From NCBI RefSeq assembly GCF_024282095.1, contig NZ_JAMWZS010000001.1:122129-186128 (forward strand): DNA of 64,000 nt. The letters are read 5' to 3'. Positions 19,499-29,849 of the stretch are shown one piece after another. Each line of letters begins with the position of its first letter. The first letter of the stretch is position 1. A program made the position numbers and the translations under genes. The notes beneath the pieces were generated by a model, which made no database searches, was not told the DNA's origin, and was given only the letters and a program-made list of their open reading frames with translations. This stretch comes from Nitrosomonas sp. GTDB lineage: Bacteria > Pseudomonadota > Gammaproteobacteria > Burkholderiales > Nitrosomonadaceae.

Positions 19499-20086
19499 TT
19501 ATAAAGTGCCTTTGGTGGATGGAATAATACCGACTGCGCCAGGATCATGTTCAATCGCCACACGCAATGCCCGCCCAAATGCTTTGAATATGGTTTCAGC
19601 CTGATGGTGTGCATTTTTTCCCGATAGGTTGTCAATATGCAGGGTTACCAGGGCGTGATTGATAAATCCCTGGAAAAATTCATGGATAAGATCGACATCA
19701 AAATCACCAATGCGTGCTCGTATAAAGTCGACATTGAATACCAGGCCCGGGCGCCCGGATAAATCGATGACGACGCGTGACAACGCTTCATCAAGGGGCA
19801 CATAGGCATGACCATAGCGGCGTAATCCTTTCTTATCGCCCACTGCCTGAGTAAAAGCTTGCCCCAGTGTGATGCCGATATCTTCAACGGTGTGGTGTGC
19901 GTCAATATGCAAATCGCCCTTGGCAGTAATGCCAAGATCAATCATGCCATGGCGGGCAATCTGATCGAGCATATGATCCAGAAAAGGAACCCCTGAATTT
20001 AAGGCAGACTTGCCTGTTCCATCTAAATTCAGATTGATGCTGATTTGAGTTTCCAGCGTATTTCTTGTTACCTGTGCTTGGCGCAT
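19499..20086 (-). CDS. hisB: Imidazoleglycerol-phosphate dehydratase
   Basis: A Mn-dependent dehydratase that makes imidazole acetol phosphate. At 195 residues it is the stand-alone form without the N-terminal phosphatase found in enterobacterial HisB, so histidinol-phosphate phosphatase must be elsewhere. Metal-binding motifs [10 protein letters not shown] and the later [18 protein letters not shown] stretch are present. Confidence 0.97.
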   Translation of the reverse strand: MRQAQVTRNTLETQISINLNLDGTGKSALNSGVPFLDHMLDQIARHGMIDLGITAKGDLHIDAHHTVEDIGITLGQAFTQAVGDKKGLRRYGHAYVPLDEALSRVVIDLSGRPGLVFNVDFIRARIGDFDVDLIHEFFQGFINHALVTLHIDNLSGKNAHHQAETIFKAFGRALRVAIEHDPGAVGIIPSTKGTL

Positions 20087-20127
20087 AGAATAAAGTTTTT
20101 GATTAATACGGGGATTTCGAGTGAGTT

Positions 20128-21213
20128 TTAAACTGTTTCACTAAGTATGGCGTGCAATGTTGCGCAAAACTGTGCGTTTTCATCCGGTGTACCTACTGTT
20201 ACACGTAGACAATTGTCTAATAATGGGTGCGTACCATCAAGATTTTTTATGAGTATTTTCCGTTGCTTAAGTGCCTGAAAGATTTGGCTGGCCGCATGGA
20301 TGCGAAACAGAATAAAATTGGCATCTGAAGGAAACACTTCTATGCCGCTGATTGTACCAAGATATGCACTCATTTTGGTACGTTCTGATTTGATAGCTTC
20401 TGCTTGTTCCAATAACACATGCGTATGATGCAATACCTTTTCTGCGATTAATTGCGTCATTATGCCAACATTATAAGGTAAACGCATCTTTTCAAACTGC
20501 ACTAACCATTCGCGCCGACCCACCAATAAACCCAATCGTAAGCCCGCTAATCCTAATTTGGATAGTGTGCGCATTAATAACAGATTGGGGTATTGCGTTA
20601 GTCTATCCATTAAACTGGCATCAGCAAAAGCATGATAGGCTTCATCGATAACGACTATACCGGAAGCCGCCTGAATGATGCGCACAATGGCATCGGCATT
20701 AAATAAATTTCCCGTCGGATTATTGGGATAAGCCAAGAAAATAACGGCTGGTTTGTGTTTCACAATGGCAGCTAACATGGCTTCCGGATCGAGCGTGAAG
20801 TCTTTTTTTAACGGTACGCCGACATATTGGATATTTGCGAATGTGGCAATCATCCGGAACATGACAAATGCGGGCTCAACGCTCATCAGTACTGCATTCG
20901 GTTTGGCAATCGCCATAGCAATGATTTGAATAATCTCATCCGATCCATTGCCAAGCAGAATATCCATATCGTCAGAAATAGCCAGCGCCTGACGCAATGT
21001 TGCCTTGAGTGAAATGGCACTGGCATCAGGATACCGATTGACGGGCGCATGCATCGTCAATTGCGCAATTTCATCACGCAAAACGGGTGGCAGCGGATAT
21101 GGATTTTCCATGGCATCCAGCTTGATCATACCCGTAGCGGGTGGTACATGATAAGCCGAGAGCGCGAGAATTTCCGGGCGGATAATTTGATCTGGATTAT
21201 GAAAATTAGACAT
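20128..21213 (-). CDS. hisC: Histidinol-phosphate aminotransferase
   Basis: A PLP-dependent fold-type I aminotransferase of 361 residues. YPNNPTGN, the VIDEAYHAF strand and the Schiff-base Lys in [13 protein letters not shown] are all visible. It is the first his gene of this strand here, followed by hisB 41 bp later. hisG and hisD, normally upstream of hisC in related genomes, are not adjacent; a methyltransferase gene lies there instead. Confidence 0.96.
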   Translation of the reverse strand: MSNFHNPDQIIRPEILALSAYHVPPATGMIKLDAMENPYPLPPVLRDEIAQLTMHAPVNRYPDASAISLKATLRQALAISDDMDILLGNGSDEIIQIIAMAIAKPNAVLMSVEPAFVMFRMIATFANIQYVGVPLKKDFTLDPEAMLAAIVKHKPAVIFLAYPNNPTGNLFNADAIVRIIQAASGIVVIDEAYHAFADASLMDRLTQYPNLLLMRTLSKLGLAGLRLGLLVGRREWLVQFEKMRLPYNVGIMTQLIAEKVLHHTHVLLEQAEAIKSERTKMSAYLGTISGIEVFPSDANFILFRIHAASQIFQALKQRKILIKNLDGTHPLLDNCLRVTVGTPDENAQFCATLHAILSETV

Positions 21214-21278
21214 ACTTGTTTATTTTAACCCAACACAGGCTTAAAGTTGAGAGCGGTGATTCAATTTTATTGAATTAT

Positions 21279-22466
21279 TTACAGTAAGCGGCTTATATCC
21301 CCGCTCCTGAATCCGATCAATGATTCCGAAAAATTCTTTCCAAAGGTGATTACTTTAAATAATTCGCCCATTTCAGCCGGGCTGACCAGTTTTTGCAATT
21401 GATTGGCTTGTATTAGGTAGTTATTCGTGTCATCTACAGATGTTTGTGCCAGAATTTCAGTGACGCCGCAATTAATCAAGAAATGCGCCTGTGTAGTGTA
21501 ACCCGCCAACAGCAATCCGGCATCTTGCGCAGTTTGAGTCATTGCACTGAAATCAACGTGACTGGTGATATCCTGCAGGCCAGGCAAGTAGAATGGATCA
21601 TGATGCGCATAATGGCGGTAATGGCACATCAGCGTACCTTGATTGCGCTGCGGGTGATAATATTCGCTGCGGCCAAAGCCGTAATCGATCAATAAAATAA
21701 TCCCTTGACGCAAGATGCTTGCCAGACTGCGCATGAAGTAAGTGGCAGCGAGATTGATTTCACTGACATAGGGGTGAATCAAGTCGTTATTGGGATTTAT
21801 CAGCGGTATTAATTGGCTGGCGCTATCATGCAGCGCTGCATTGTGGACGGGGCGATCTTGCCACGCGAATTGGTCGTTCTGCCAAATGACGCCGCGCTCA
21901 AACAGCGCATTGTTATGCCATGTCACGATATGGACCGGCATGGCATCGAGTACTTCATTGGCAAGAATGACGCCATCAAATTGGCTAGGCAATTGCTCTA
22001 GCCATTCCAGCAAATATATAAGATGCGGCGCCTTGCTGGCAAACAGCATGTGTTGCCGCTGGCGTAGTTCGGCGCTGACTTCAAGAATGAAATATTTATT
22101 CGGCAAAGCATCTGATTTTTCCAGTTCAAGCAGCAGGTCTAATGCCAGTTTGCCCGATCCGGCGCCAAATTCAAGAATATCCGCTCGGTTAATTTGCCGG
22201 GAAATCTGTAGCACTTGTTGTGCCAGCGTGCGGGCAAATAACGGAGAAATTTCCGGTGCGGTGACAAAATCGCCTGCACTGCCCAATTTGGTTGCTCCGC
22301 TGGTGTAATACCCCATTCCTGGCGCATACAACGCCAAATTCATGAACTGCTCGAATGCAATCCAACCGCCTGCAGCGTGAATCCGATCCCGGATCAGTGT
22401 TTGTAGGGAATGACTATGTGCCAGCGCAGATTCACTGGCGGGTGGTAGGGATACAGGTAAAGACAT
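21279..22466 (-). CDS. MidA/NDUFAF7-type SAM-dependent methyltransferase
   Basis: A 395-residue protein of the COG1565 family, whose mitochondrial member NDUFAF7 methylates an arginine of a complex I subunit. The SAM-binding glycine motif is ILEFGAGSGKLA, and the typical N-terminal segment with APGMGYYTSG is present. Later family motifs include ANEVLDAMPV and LLIDYGFGRSEYYHP. The bacterial substrate is not known. It precedes hisC on the same strand but is probably a separate unit, divergent from the SDR gene at 22555. Confidence 0.88.
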   Translation of the reverse strand: MSLPVSLPPASESALAHSHSLQTLIRDRIHAAGGWIAFEQFMNLALYAPGMGYYTSGATKLGSAGDFVTAPEISPLFARTLAQQVLQISRQINRADILEFGAGSGKLALDLLLELEKSDALPNKYFILEVSAELRQRQHMLFASKAPHLIYLLEWLEQLPSQFDGVILANEVLDAMPVHIVTWHNNALFERGVIWQNDQFAWQDRPVHNAALHDSASQLIPLINPNNDLIHPYVSEINLAATYFMRSLASILRQGIILLIDYGFGRSEYYHPQRNQGTLMCHYRHYAHHDPFYLPGLQDITSHVDFSAMTQTAQDAGLLLAGYTTQAHFLINCGVTEILAQTSVDDTNNYLIQANQLQKLVSPAEMGELFKVITFGKNFSESLIGFRSGDISRLL

Positions 22467-22554
22467 AAAATAAGAATGTTTATGGTAAATTGCAAATGGC
22501 TGCTGTCAGTCAGGCCGTAGTGTAGCAGCACTCAGTGTTTTGAAGGAGGTGTAT

Positions 22555-23295
22555 GTGCAGGGGAAAGTGATCTTGATTACTGGCGGGGCAAAGCGAGTGG
22601 GGGCTGCCATTTGTCGCAGGTTGCACGCGCAAGGCGCAAATATGATCGTGCATTATCGTTCTTCATTGGATGAAGCGAGTGCTTTGCAAAATGAACTGAA
22701 TCAAAAACGTCCTGATTCAGTGGCATTGGTGCAAGCGGATTTGTTAGATACGGAATTGCTGTCTGATTTGGTCGAGAAAGCAGCGAAACGTTTTGGACAA
22801 CTGGATGTATTGATCAATAATGCTTCCAGCTTTTTTCCAACGCCACTTGATCAATGTACGCTGGAAGACTGGGCTGATCTGGCTGGCAGTAATTTGCAGG
22901 CGCCGCTGTTTTTATCCCAGGCAGCAGCACCTTATCTGAAACATCAACGTGGTTGCATTATTAACATTGTCGATATTCATACCGAACGACCCTTAAAAAA
23001 TTACGTCATCTACAATGCCGCCAAAGGCGGATTATTATCGCTGACCAAGTCGCTGGCCGTGGAAATGGCGCCGGAAGTGCGTGTCAATGGCGTTTCGCCG
23101 GGGCCTATTTTATGGCCGGAAGATGGGGAATGGGCTGATGAAGCGGCGCGCCAGCAGATTATTGCCAGTACCTTGCTCAAACGTTGCGGCGAACCGGATG
23201 ATATCGCTAAAACCGTGCAGTTTCTGATTGCCGATGCGCCTTATATCACCGGACAGATCATTGCGGTGGATGGCGGACGCAGTATCCATCTATGA
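22555..23295 (+). CDS. Pteridine-reductase-like short-chain dehydrogenase
   Basis: An NAD(P)H-dependent SDR that looks like pteridine reductase (dihydrobiopterin/dihydrofolate reduction). The cofactor motif ITGGAKRVGAA, NNASS, and the catalytic YNAAKGG pattern (Tyr-x-x-x-Lys) are intact; the C-terminus ends in GQIIAVDGGRSIHL. The open frame reaches back to a TTG at 22540, but AAGGAGG at 22543-22549 lies 5 nt before GTG 22555, so GTG 22555 is taken as the start (246 residues). It is convergent with yraN. Confidence 0.87.
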   Translation: MQGKVILITGGAKRVGAAICRRLHAQGANMIVHYRSSLDEASALQNELNQKRPDSVALVQADLLDTELLSDLVEKAAKRFGQLDVLINNASSFFPTPLDQCTLEDWADLAGSNLQAPLFLSQAAAPYLKHQRGCIINIVDIHTERPLKNYVIYNAAKGGLLSLTKSLAVEMAPEVRVNGVSPGPILWPEDGEWADEAARQQIIASTLLKRCGEPDDIAKTVQFLIADAPYITGQIIAVDGGRSIHL

Positions 23296-23318
23296 TTATG
23301 TGTCGGTATCCTGATTCA

Positions 23319-23657
23319 TTATTCACCAAATGCATTTTTGATCCATTCAATTTTCTTACCATCTGCGCCTGTCAGCAGTAACGCATCAAAACGGCAGGGC
23401 GGTTCGCTGTTGAGTTCGGATAGATAATGCCGCGCGGTGTGCAATAGTTTAGCCTGTTTGGCTGACGTGATACTGGCGGCGGCACCGCCAAAAAATTCAT
23501 TTGCGCGCATGCGCACTTCAACGAATACCAGCGTGGCTCCGTCACGCATGATCAGATCAATTTCTCCAAAGCGGCAACGGTAGTTTTTTGTCACTAGAAT
23601 CAGGCGCTGGCTTTGCAGGTATGATACGGCTATTTGCTCGGCATCACTGCCCTTCAT
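23319..23657 (-). CDS. yraN: YraN-family UPF0102 nuclease-like protein
   Basis: A 112-residue restriction-endonuclease-like fold protein of unknown exact role. GDAEQIA-type N-terminus (GSDAEQIA), CRFGEIDLIM and VFVEVRMR give the Glu/Asp-x-Glu-x-Lys-like core. The open frame extends further upstream, but only the region from ATG 23657 is family-like, so that start is chosen; it overlaps the lpoA stop by 14 bp and is probably coupled. The lpoA-yraN pair beside divergent rsmI is widely conserved in proteobacteria. Confidence 0.88.
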   Translation of the reverse strand: MKGSDAEQIAVSYLQSQRLILVTKNYRCRFGEIDLIMRDGATLVFVEVRMRANEFFGGAAASITSAKQAKLLHTARHYLSELNSEPPCRFDALLLTGADGKKIEWIKNAFGE

Positions 23658-24759
23658 GGGAGGTGTTATTTTGCTGTAGGTTGATGAGTTGCGCTTTACC
23701 TTGTTCGAACTGGGCAGCGACAGGTTCACGGATAAATTGATTGGGCGGTACAAAACGGATGTAGCCGGTCACACCGTCAAAAGCGATGTCATAGACAGAC
23801 TGAGGTTGCAACAGATGGGTCATCAAACGAAAAGCATCGATGCCCAAAGCATAGAGGCGTTTCATGTCGGTACTGCGGGTTTTGTCGGTGTGGCGATAAG
23901 CCATGACAGCAGGATGATCGGGTTGTAATAACCATGGCATATCGACAAACTGAATGCCATTCAGATCATTGTTCAGCAGAAAGTTATCGTCACCTGTGAA
24001 AACTTGCGAGGTGGCATACACGGGAACATCGGGATCAAGATATGCGCGTAGTGTGCGTGATTTTGCGGCATCCAAGGCAAGGAAAATCAAGTGATCCTGG
24101 CCGGTTGTCAGGCTACGAAGCTGTTGGAGTTTGGCTGGATCTTCCATATAGCGCAATAATTCAACGGTCTTTCCACTTTCACTTTGCCAGTGTTCCGTAA
24201 AAGCAGCCTGTAAGCGTTTGGATAACGCGCCATCATCGCTAATGATAATGGCACGATTTTTACCACTAGTTAGGGCCAATTTTGCGATTTGACTGGCTTC
24301 CGTTTCCATTTGCAAGCCAAACAAATACAGCTTGGACGGTAAAGTCACTGAATTATCAACGGTATTTAATGCCAGTGTAGGTACCTCCAGAATTTTACTG
24401 GATGCCATGGCCGAAACACCATCCCGGGTGAGCGGTCCGACGACGAATACAGCGCCGGCAGCCACTGCCTGCTGATAGGTAATGAAAATATCCAGTGGAT
24501 CGTCTGTCGTGGCATATAATCGGATGACGAATGGCAAGGGTTGTTCGCGCATGGTAGCAGTAACAAACCCTTCTTTGACGATATTGGCGGCTTCTCCAAA
24601 TGAGGGTGATTCTAGCGGTAAAAGTAGTGCAATATGATGCACCAGTTGGGGTTCTGACACATTCTCCCACTGCAAACGCACTATTGGATCAGTGGCCATT
24701 GCCACTGGGCTGACAGATAGCGAAATGACTGCCAGAGCAATTATAAAAAAACGTTGCAT
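23644..24759 (-). CDS. lpoA: LpoA-like penicillin-binding-protein activator (LppC family)
   Basis: A periplasmic-binding-protein fold related to the C-terminal domain of LpoA, which activates the peptidoglycan synthase PBP1A in E. coli. From ATG 24759 it is 371 residues with a clear signal peptide (MQRFFIIALAVISLS, cleavage about AMA). No lipobox Cys is present, and the N-terminal TPR domain of E. coli LpoA is absent. IALLLPLES and VVGPLTRDGVSAM are typical of the binding-protein fold. The longer open frame upstream is not used, because it would run into rsmI on the other strand. Confidence 0.82.
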   Translation of the reverse strand: MQRFFIIALAVISLSVSPVAMATDPIVRLQWENVSEPQLVHHIALLLPLESPSFGEAANIVKEGFVTATMREQPLPFVIRLYATTDDPLDIFITYQQAVAAGAVFVVGPLTRDGVSAMASSKILEVPTLALNTVDNSVTLPSKLYLFGLQMETEASQIAKLALTSGKNRAIIISDDGALSKRLQAAFTEHWQSESGKTVELLRYMEDPAKLQQLRSLTTGQDHLIFLALDAAKSRTLRAYLDPDVPVYATSQVFTGDDNFLLNNDLNGIQFVDMPWLLQPDHPAVMAYRHTDKTRSTDMKRLYALGIDAFRLMTHLLQPQSVYDIAFDGVTGYIRFVPPNQFIREPVAAQFEQGKAQLINLQQNNTSHEGQ

Positions 24760-24769
24760 AGTGAGGATT

Positions 24770-25618
24770 ATGCTGGAAAAAAACGCATTATATGTGGTTG
24801 CTACACCAATAGGAAATTTAAACGATATTAGCTTGCGTGCATTAGACATATTGGCAAAAGTTGATGTGGTTGCAGCTGAACATGTACAGAATTCCAAACA
24901 TTTGTTGGCGATGCATGCCATCACAGCAAAATTGATCAGCTTGCATCAGCACAATGAAACGGCCGTCGCGGACAAAATATTAGCACTATTGGATGCTGGA
25001 AAAAGCGTCGCACTGGTGACGGATGCGGGTACTCCCGGTATTTCTGATCCCGGTGCGATTCTGGTTAAGCGCGTGCGGGAACAAGGCTTTTCCGTCATTC
25101 CGATTCCTGGCGCCAACGCAGCTATTTGTGCGATGTCAGCGGCCGGAATCGTGCATCCGCATTTTCTATTTTATGGTTTTCTCCCTAACAGAACCGGGTT
25201 GCGCAAACGTGAATTAACAACGTTAAAATCGCAACCATGTACGTTGATATTTTACGAAGCGCCGCATCGGATTCTGGAATGTGTGGCTGATATGGTGGAT
25301 ATTTTTGGCCCACAACGCCAAATGACCATTGCCCGGGAATTGACCAAATTATTCGAGACCATTCATAACGGGACATTGGAAGCGGTATATGCCTGGCTAC
25401 AGGCAGATGCCAATCAGCAGAAAGGTGAATTTGTTTTGATGTTGTCGGGCGCAGAAATCCTGGATAAAGCCGAGATCGGTGAGCAGGCCCGACATACATT
25501 GCAATGTCTGCTGGCCGAATTGCCATTAAAGCAGGCAGTTAAACTGACCACGGAAATTACCGGTGAAAATAAGAATGCGCTGTACCAACTTGCGCTGGCA
25601 TTGAAACAACCGAAATAG
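24770..25618 (+). CDS. rsmI: 16S rRNA (cytidine1402-2'-O)-methyltransferase
   Basis: A tetrapyrrole-methylase-fold enzyme that 2'-O-methylates C1402 of 16S rRNA. From ATG 24770 (after GTGAGGA) it has 282 residues with YVVATPIGNLNDIS, VTDAGTPGISDPG and VIPIPGANA, all signature segments. The start lies only 10 bp from the divergent lpoA start, so its promoter must overlap lpoA coding sequence. Confidence 0.95.
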   Translation: MLEKNALYVVATPIGNLNDISLRALDILAKVDVVAAEHVQNSKHLLAMHAITAKLISLHQHNETAVADKILALLDAGKSVALVTDAGTPGISDPGAILVKRVREQGFSVIPIPGANAAICAMSAAGIVHPHFLFYGFLPNRTGLRKRELTTLKSQPCTLIFYEAPHRILECVADMVDIFGPQRQMTIARELTKLFETIHNGTLEAVYAWLQADANQQKGEFVLMLSGAEILDKAEIGEQARHTLQCLLAELPLKQAVKLTTEITGENKNALYQLALALKQPK

Positions 25619-25668
25619 CATGCTGACTGAGATATAATGCCGCCATTTCAACATATTCCGGGTTAATC

Positions 25669-26706
25669 GTGGACAGTATAACCATCACCCGCCCTGACGA
25701 CTGGCACCTGCATGTGCGCGATGGCGCGCAGCTGCATGCCGTGTTGCCGCATAGCGCTAAGCAATTTGCGCGTGCCATCATCATGCCGAACCTTAAACCG
25801 CCGGTAGTGACAACTGATATGGCGCTGGCGTATTGCGCACGCATACTGGCGGCTTTGCCGGCAACGCTGCAATCCGGCTTTGAGCCATTGATGACGCTCT
25901 ATCTGACGGATAATACGCCCCCCGCGGAAATCATCCGGGCTAAAGCGAGCGGGGTGGTGCACGGTGTGAAATTATATCCGGCGGGTGCGACGACCAACTC
26001 AGATGCCGGGGTGACCGATATCACTCGATGTTATGCCACCTTGGAAGCCATGGAACAAATTAATCTGCCATTGTTGGTACATGGTGAAGTGACGGATCCT
26101 GATGTGGATGTATTTGATAAAGAGAAAGTTTTCATCGACCGGATACTTGCGCCACTGACGCAGCGTTTCCCAAATTTACGCATCGTATTTGAACATGTCA
26201 CTACCCGTGATGCGGTGGCGTTTGTCAAACAAGCATCCCATCATGTAGCAGCCACGATTACGGCGCATCACCTGCTGCTGAATCGTAATGCAATCTTTCA
26301 AGGCGGCATCCGGCCACATTATTTTTGTCTGCCGGTATTGAAGCGTGAAATACACCGGCAGGCTTTGCTGACAGCGGCGACCAGTGGCGACCCCAAATTT
26401 TTTCTGGGTACCGACAGCGCACCGCATTCGCAAGCCAATAAAGAAAATGCCTGTGGTTGCGCAGGGATTTTTACCGCGCATGCAGCGATTGAATTATATG
26501 CGACAGCATTTGAACAGGCCGGTGCGCTGGAAAAGCTGGAAGCTTTCGCCAGTTTTCATGGTGCGGATTTCTATCAACTGCCGCGCAATAAAGATGTTAT
26601 TACGCTGAAAAAAGATCATTGGGTTGTGCCGGAACACTTCGAGTTTGCGCGAGAAAAGCTGATACCACTTTATGCGAATACCCGTTTGACTTGGAAGTTG
26701 GCGTGA
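25669..26706 (+). CDS. pyrC: Dihydroorotase
   Basis: Zinc amidohydrolase of pyrimidine biosynthesis that interconverts carbamoyl aspartate and dihydroorotate. The 345-residue class-II type enzyme starts with GTG and has the metal motif HLHVRDG near residue 14, the probable carboxylated Lys in [17 protein letters not shown] and FEHVTTRDA, and the GTDSAPH loop. It follows rsmI by 50 bp and is convergent with the DCC protein gene. Confidence 0.96.
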   Translation: MDSITITRPDDWHLHVRDGAQLHAVLPHSAKQFARAIIMPNLKPPVVTTDMALAYCARILAALPATLQSGFEPLMTLYLTDNTPPAEIIRAKASGVVHGVKLYPAGATTNSDAGVTDITRCYATLEAMEQINLPLLVHGEVTDPDVDVFDKEKVFIDRILAPLTQRFPNLRIVFEHVTTRDAVAFVKQASHHVAATITAHHLLLNRNAIFQGGIRPHYFCLPVLKREIHRQALLTAATSGDPKFFLGTDSAPHSQANKENACGCAGIFTAHAAIELYATAFEQAGALEKLEAFASFHGADFYQLPRNKDVITLKKDHWVVPEHFEFAREKLIPLYANTRLTWKLA

Positions 26707-26745
26707 CGTCGGGAAATACGCTTGAATCAGTGCAAGTAAGTGAAT

Positions 26746-27114
26746 TTACCAGTGCTTCAATGCCCGATTCCAAAGATAGAGCAGGCGTGCAAATCCGTTA
26801 TAAGCGATACGTGCAAGCGGCCTGATAATCGGCAGTTGAAATAGCTGTGCCAACCAGCGCTGACCGGGTGTTCGTTGCCAAAGCGCAATGAATGCATCGA
26901 TACCGACATTGAGTTCGCTGCTGTCATTTTTGACGTGTAAGCGTTCGCGAACCTGCTCGAGCGAATTGTTTACTTCTGCAGCCGCTGCCGGGTTGCTGTG
27001 CACATCCACCCATTCAATATCATTAACGCCGCATTTCTCCATACGCTGGCGCTGATCTTTGATTCCCGCATTGCAAACCGGGCAAGCGCTGTTGTAATAG
27101 ACTTTAGTGGGCAT
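26746..27114 (-). CDS. DCC-family thiol-disulfide oxidoreductase-like protein (DUF393)
   Basis: A 122-residue protein with the redox motif ACPVCNAG near residues 10-17 and the IEWVDVHSNP segment of the family. The C-terminus has WLAQLFQLP and a final short hydrophobic helix. The partner and substrate are unknown. It lies 13 bp downstream of exoD on the same strand. Confidence 0.85.
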   Translation of the reverse strand: MPTKVYYNSACPVCNAGIKDQRQRMEKCGVNDIEWVDVHSNPAAAAEVNNSLEQVRERLHVKNDSSELNVGIDAFIALWQRTPGQRWLAQLFQLPIIRPLARIAYNGFARLLYLWNRALKHW

Positions 27115-27127
27115 TGACGATCCGGGC

Positions 27128-27745
27128 TTAATAAAACGACGGCATCGACATTCCCATCCACAACATGATCAGAACAATCATTGTGATACCTATCCCGATG
27201 GTTCCAATCATCATGCCGATCAGTATCGTGACGCCATCTCTGTTGAGAAGCCCCAGCGACATGATCAATATCCCGCAGCCTGGCGGAAAATTGGTCAAAG
27301 GCAGCGGCAGCGATATGGAAAGCGCAAAAACAAAGGAAAAAATACCGATGATTCTTTCCCACGTATGCACACTGATATAAGTCATGCGCGGTTGCATGCG
27401 ATTTTCAAGCTTCTTGAGCCAAGGATTTGCCTTGGCTACTATTTTCTCCAGATGGGCGCGTTGAATACATTTTTTTTCAATCCAGGCGGGCAGCCACGGT
27501 GCCCGCATGCCGAGAACCATTTGTATCGAGAAAATGAATAAGGGGATAGAAAACAGTGTGGTATAGCCTGGCGGAACAGGTACCGGCAGACAAATCGGCA
27601 GCGCGGCAATCGCCATTAAGATGCCGAAGCCACGTTCATGCAGCGCATTCTTGATTTCACCGACCGACATGGCCTCTTTTTTATTTTCTACCACGACAAT
27701 GGCCAGAAAATCGGAAGTGGGGCGTTCTTTCTCTTTGATTGTCAT
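27128..27745 (-). CDS. exoD: ExoD-family exopolysaccharide synthesis membrane protein
   Basis: A 205-residue inner-membrane protein with a soluble N-terminus and about four hydrophobic segments; PVPVPPGYTTLFSIPL and LPLPLTNFPPG are the repeated Pro-rich family signatures. ExoD was named from rhizobial exopolysaccharide mutants, but the molecular function is unknown. GGAGTAACTC precedes the ATG. Confidence 0.85.
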   Translation of the reverse strand: MTIKEKERPTSDFLAIVVVENKKEAMSVGEIKNALHERGFGILMAIAALPICLPVPVPPGYTTLFSIPLFIFSIQMVLGMRAPWLPAWIEKKCIQRAHLEKIVAKANPWLKKLENRMQPRMTYISVHTWERIIGIFSFVFALSISLPLPLTNFPPGCGILIMSLGLLNRDGVTILIGMMIGTIGIGITMIVLIMLWMGMSMPSFY

Positions 27746-27803
27746 GAGTTACTCCTTTTTCTACCGTGAATATGACTCAATACATAAAATCCAAGTAGAC
27801 AGA

Positions 27804-29027
27804 CTATTCATATCGTAATGCATCAACCGGTTTCAGCGAAGCGGCCTTCTTGGCGGGATAAAAGCCAAAGAATATGCCAACCGCTGAAGAAAACAAAAAA
27901 GCCAAGCCAATCATGCCCAGCGTAATGACAATCAGCATGTCAGCGAATTGACTGACTAGCCAGGCACCGCCAATACCCAATAATAAACCGATCAACCCAC
28001 CCATGATGCAGATCATCATTGCTTCCAGCAGGAATTGCGTCAAAATTGCACGCTGATTGGCGCCAATGGCCATACGGATGCCAATTTCACGCGTGCGTTC
28101 AGTGACAGAAACCAACATGATGTTCATGATGCCAATTCCGCCCACCAATAAAGAAACTGAGGCAATCGCGCCTAATACAATTGACATGATTTTTGCCGCA
28201 TCGGTTGCAACATCCGCAATAGCCGTTAGATTGCGCACCGTAAAATCATTTTCCTTGCCTTTTGCGATACGGTGACGCTGGCGTAGTAATTGGGTGATTT
28301 CTATTTCAGCGATATCCATATCATCCGCTGATTTCCCTTGTACCAGCATATATCGGATGGAACCGGGAAACTGATTACCGGTAATCTGCCGTTCGCTGGT
28401 TGTGATCGGTATGAAAACCGCGTCATCCTGATCACGCCCCGTCAAACTCTGGCCTTTGGCCATCAGTACACCGGCCACCATAAAAGGGCGATTGGTAATG
28501 CGGATGGTTTTTCCAACCGGATCTTCATCACCGAACAGATTTTTCGCTGTGACAGAACCTAAAACAGCCAGGCGGGCAGCCGAGCGCAGATCGGATTCTG
28601 TAAAAACCGTGCCCGATTCGATTTTCCAGTTACCGACTGCAAAATAATTCGGTGTGGTGCCTGTGATGATGGTGCTCCAATTCTTGGCGGCGTAATTGAG
28701 CTGTACGGTTCCGCTAGTAATCGGTGCAGTGGCGCTGATGGACGATAATTCTGCAATGGCATAGGCATCATTGATGGTCAAGGTTCTGACGCTGCCACTG
28801 CCGAAACTGAATCCACCGGAAGAAGTGGCGCCCGGGACTACGATAAATAGATTGCTACCCATGGCTGCGATGGTTTCATTGATTTTGGTTCGCGCGCCTT
28901 GACCAATCGATAACATGAGCACCACAGCGGCTACGCCAATGATCATGCCCAGCATGGTTAATCCGCTGCGTAGCCGATTTTGGCGCAGGGCGCGCAATGC
29001 TTCACCGATAATGGCAAACAAGTTCAT
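27804..29027 (-). CDS. MacB-type ABC transporter permease
   Basis: A 407-residue FtsX/MacB-like permease: one N-terminal membrane helix (LTMLGMIIGVAAVVLML), a large periplasmic domain (about 50-280) and three C-terminal helices. It is separate from its ATPase; the two are fused in E. coli MacB. It is the last gene of the adaptor-ATPase-permease operon on the minus strand. The exporter probably works with an outer-membrane TolC-like channel, not encoded here. The substrate is unknown; peptides, macrolides or siderophores are typical of the family. Confidence 0.92.
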   Translation of the reverse strand: MNLFAIIGEALRALRQNRLRSGLTMLGMIIGVAAVVLMLSIGQGARTKINETIAAMGSNLFIVVPGATSSGGFSFGSGSVRTLTINDAYAIAELSSISATAPITSGTVQLNYAAKNWSTIITGTTPNYFAVGNWKIESGTVFTESDLRSAARLAVLGSVTAKNLFGDEDPVGKTIRITNRPFMVAGVLMAKGQSLTGRDQDDAVFIPITTSERQITGNQFPGSIRYMLVQGKSADDMDIAEIEITQLLRQRHRIAKGKENDFTVRNLTAIADVATDAAKIMSIVLGAIASVSLLVGGIGIMNIMLVSVTERTREIGIRMAIGANQRAILTQFLLEAMMICIMGGLIGLLLGIGGAWLVSQFADMLIVITLGMIGLAFLFSSAVGIFFGFYPAKKAASLKPVDALRYE

Positions 29028-29090
29028 GGCGTCAACAGGAGCGGGTCATGAACAGAATATAATTCTGAATGATCATTAAACCAACTGAAA

Positions 29091-29849
29091 TCATGTGACT
29101 TCATGCAAAGTTGTCGCAACCGTGTTGTTTTTGTCAACAATGATGTGCCCGTCCTTTAAGCGAATTAAGCGTTTTGCGTGCGCCGCGATATCGTCTTCAT
29201 GCGTTACCAGCACGATGGTGATGCCCTGGTCACGATTGAGTTGCTCAAACAACAGCATAATTTCACTGCTGGTTTGTGTATCGAGATTGCCTGTCGGTTC
29301 ATCGGCCAGAATCAACTGCGGATGATTGATCAGTGCGCGACTGATGGCGACACGTTGTTGCTGACCGCCGGAAAGCTGGTTGGGCTGGTGCATGGCAAAG
29401 TTTTCCAAGCCGGTGCGGCGCAGAAATTCTAACGCTTGCTTACGGCTATTGGCACGGTTGACCCCCGCGTACAGCAGTGGTGTTGCCACGTTATCCAAAG
29501 CCGTCATGCGCTTGAGCAAATTAAATCCCTGAAATACGAAACCGATGTTTTGATTGCGAACGTGCGCCAATTCATTACTGGAAAGTGCGGCCACATTTCT
29601 TCCGGATAACCAATATGAACCGCTGGTCGGTGTATCCAAACAACCCAGTATATTCATCAGCGTGGATTTTCCCGAGCCGGAATGTCCCATAATGGCGACG
29701 AATTCGCCCCGATTGATGGTCAAATTGATGTCGAATAAAACCTGGGTGGTGATGGTTTTGCCGTCAGCATCTTGCAAACCGTAACTCTTGCAAAGATTTT
29801 CTATGTGAATGAGTGGATCGGCAGAATGCGTGGCCTGAATCGACGACAT
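29091..29849 (-). CDS. MacB/LolD-type ABC transporter ATPase
   Basis: A 252-residue ATPase with Walker A GHSGSGKS, the signature LSGGQQQRVAISRAL, Walker B LILADEPTGNLD and the H-loop VTHEDD. Its ATG overlaps the stop of the adaptor gene (TGATG), so they are coupled. It powers the permease encoded 63 bp downstream. Confidence 0.95.
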   Translation of the reverse strand: MSSIQATHSADPLIHIENLCKSYGLQDADGKTITTQVLFDINLTINRGEFVAIMGHSGSGKSTLMNILGCLDTPTSGSYWLSGRNVAALSSNELAHVRNQNIGFVFQGFNLLKRMTALDNVATPLLYAGVNRANSRKQALEFLRRTGLENFAMHQPNQLSGGQQQRVAISRALINHPQLILADEPTGNLDTQTSSEIMLLFEQLNRDQGITIVLVTHEDDIAAHAKRLIRLKDGHIIVDKNNTVATTLHEVT

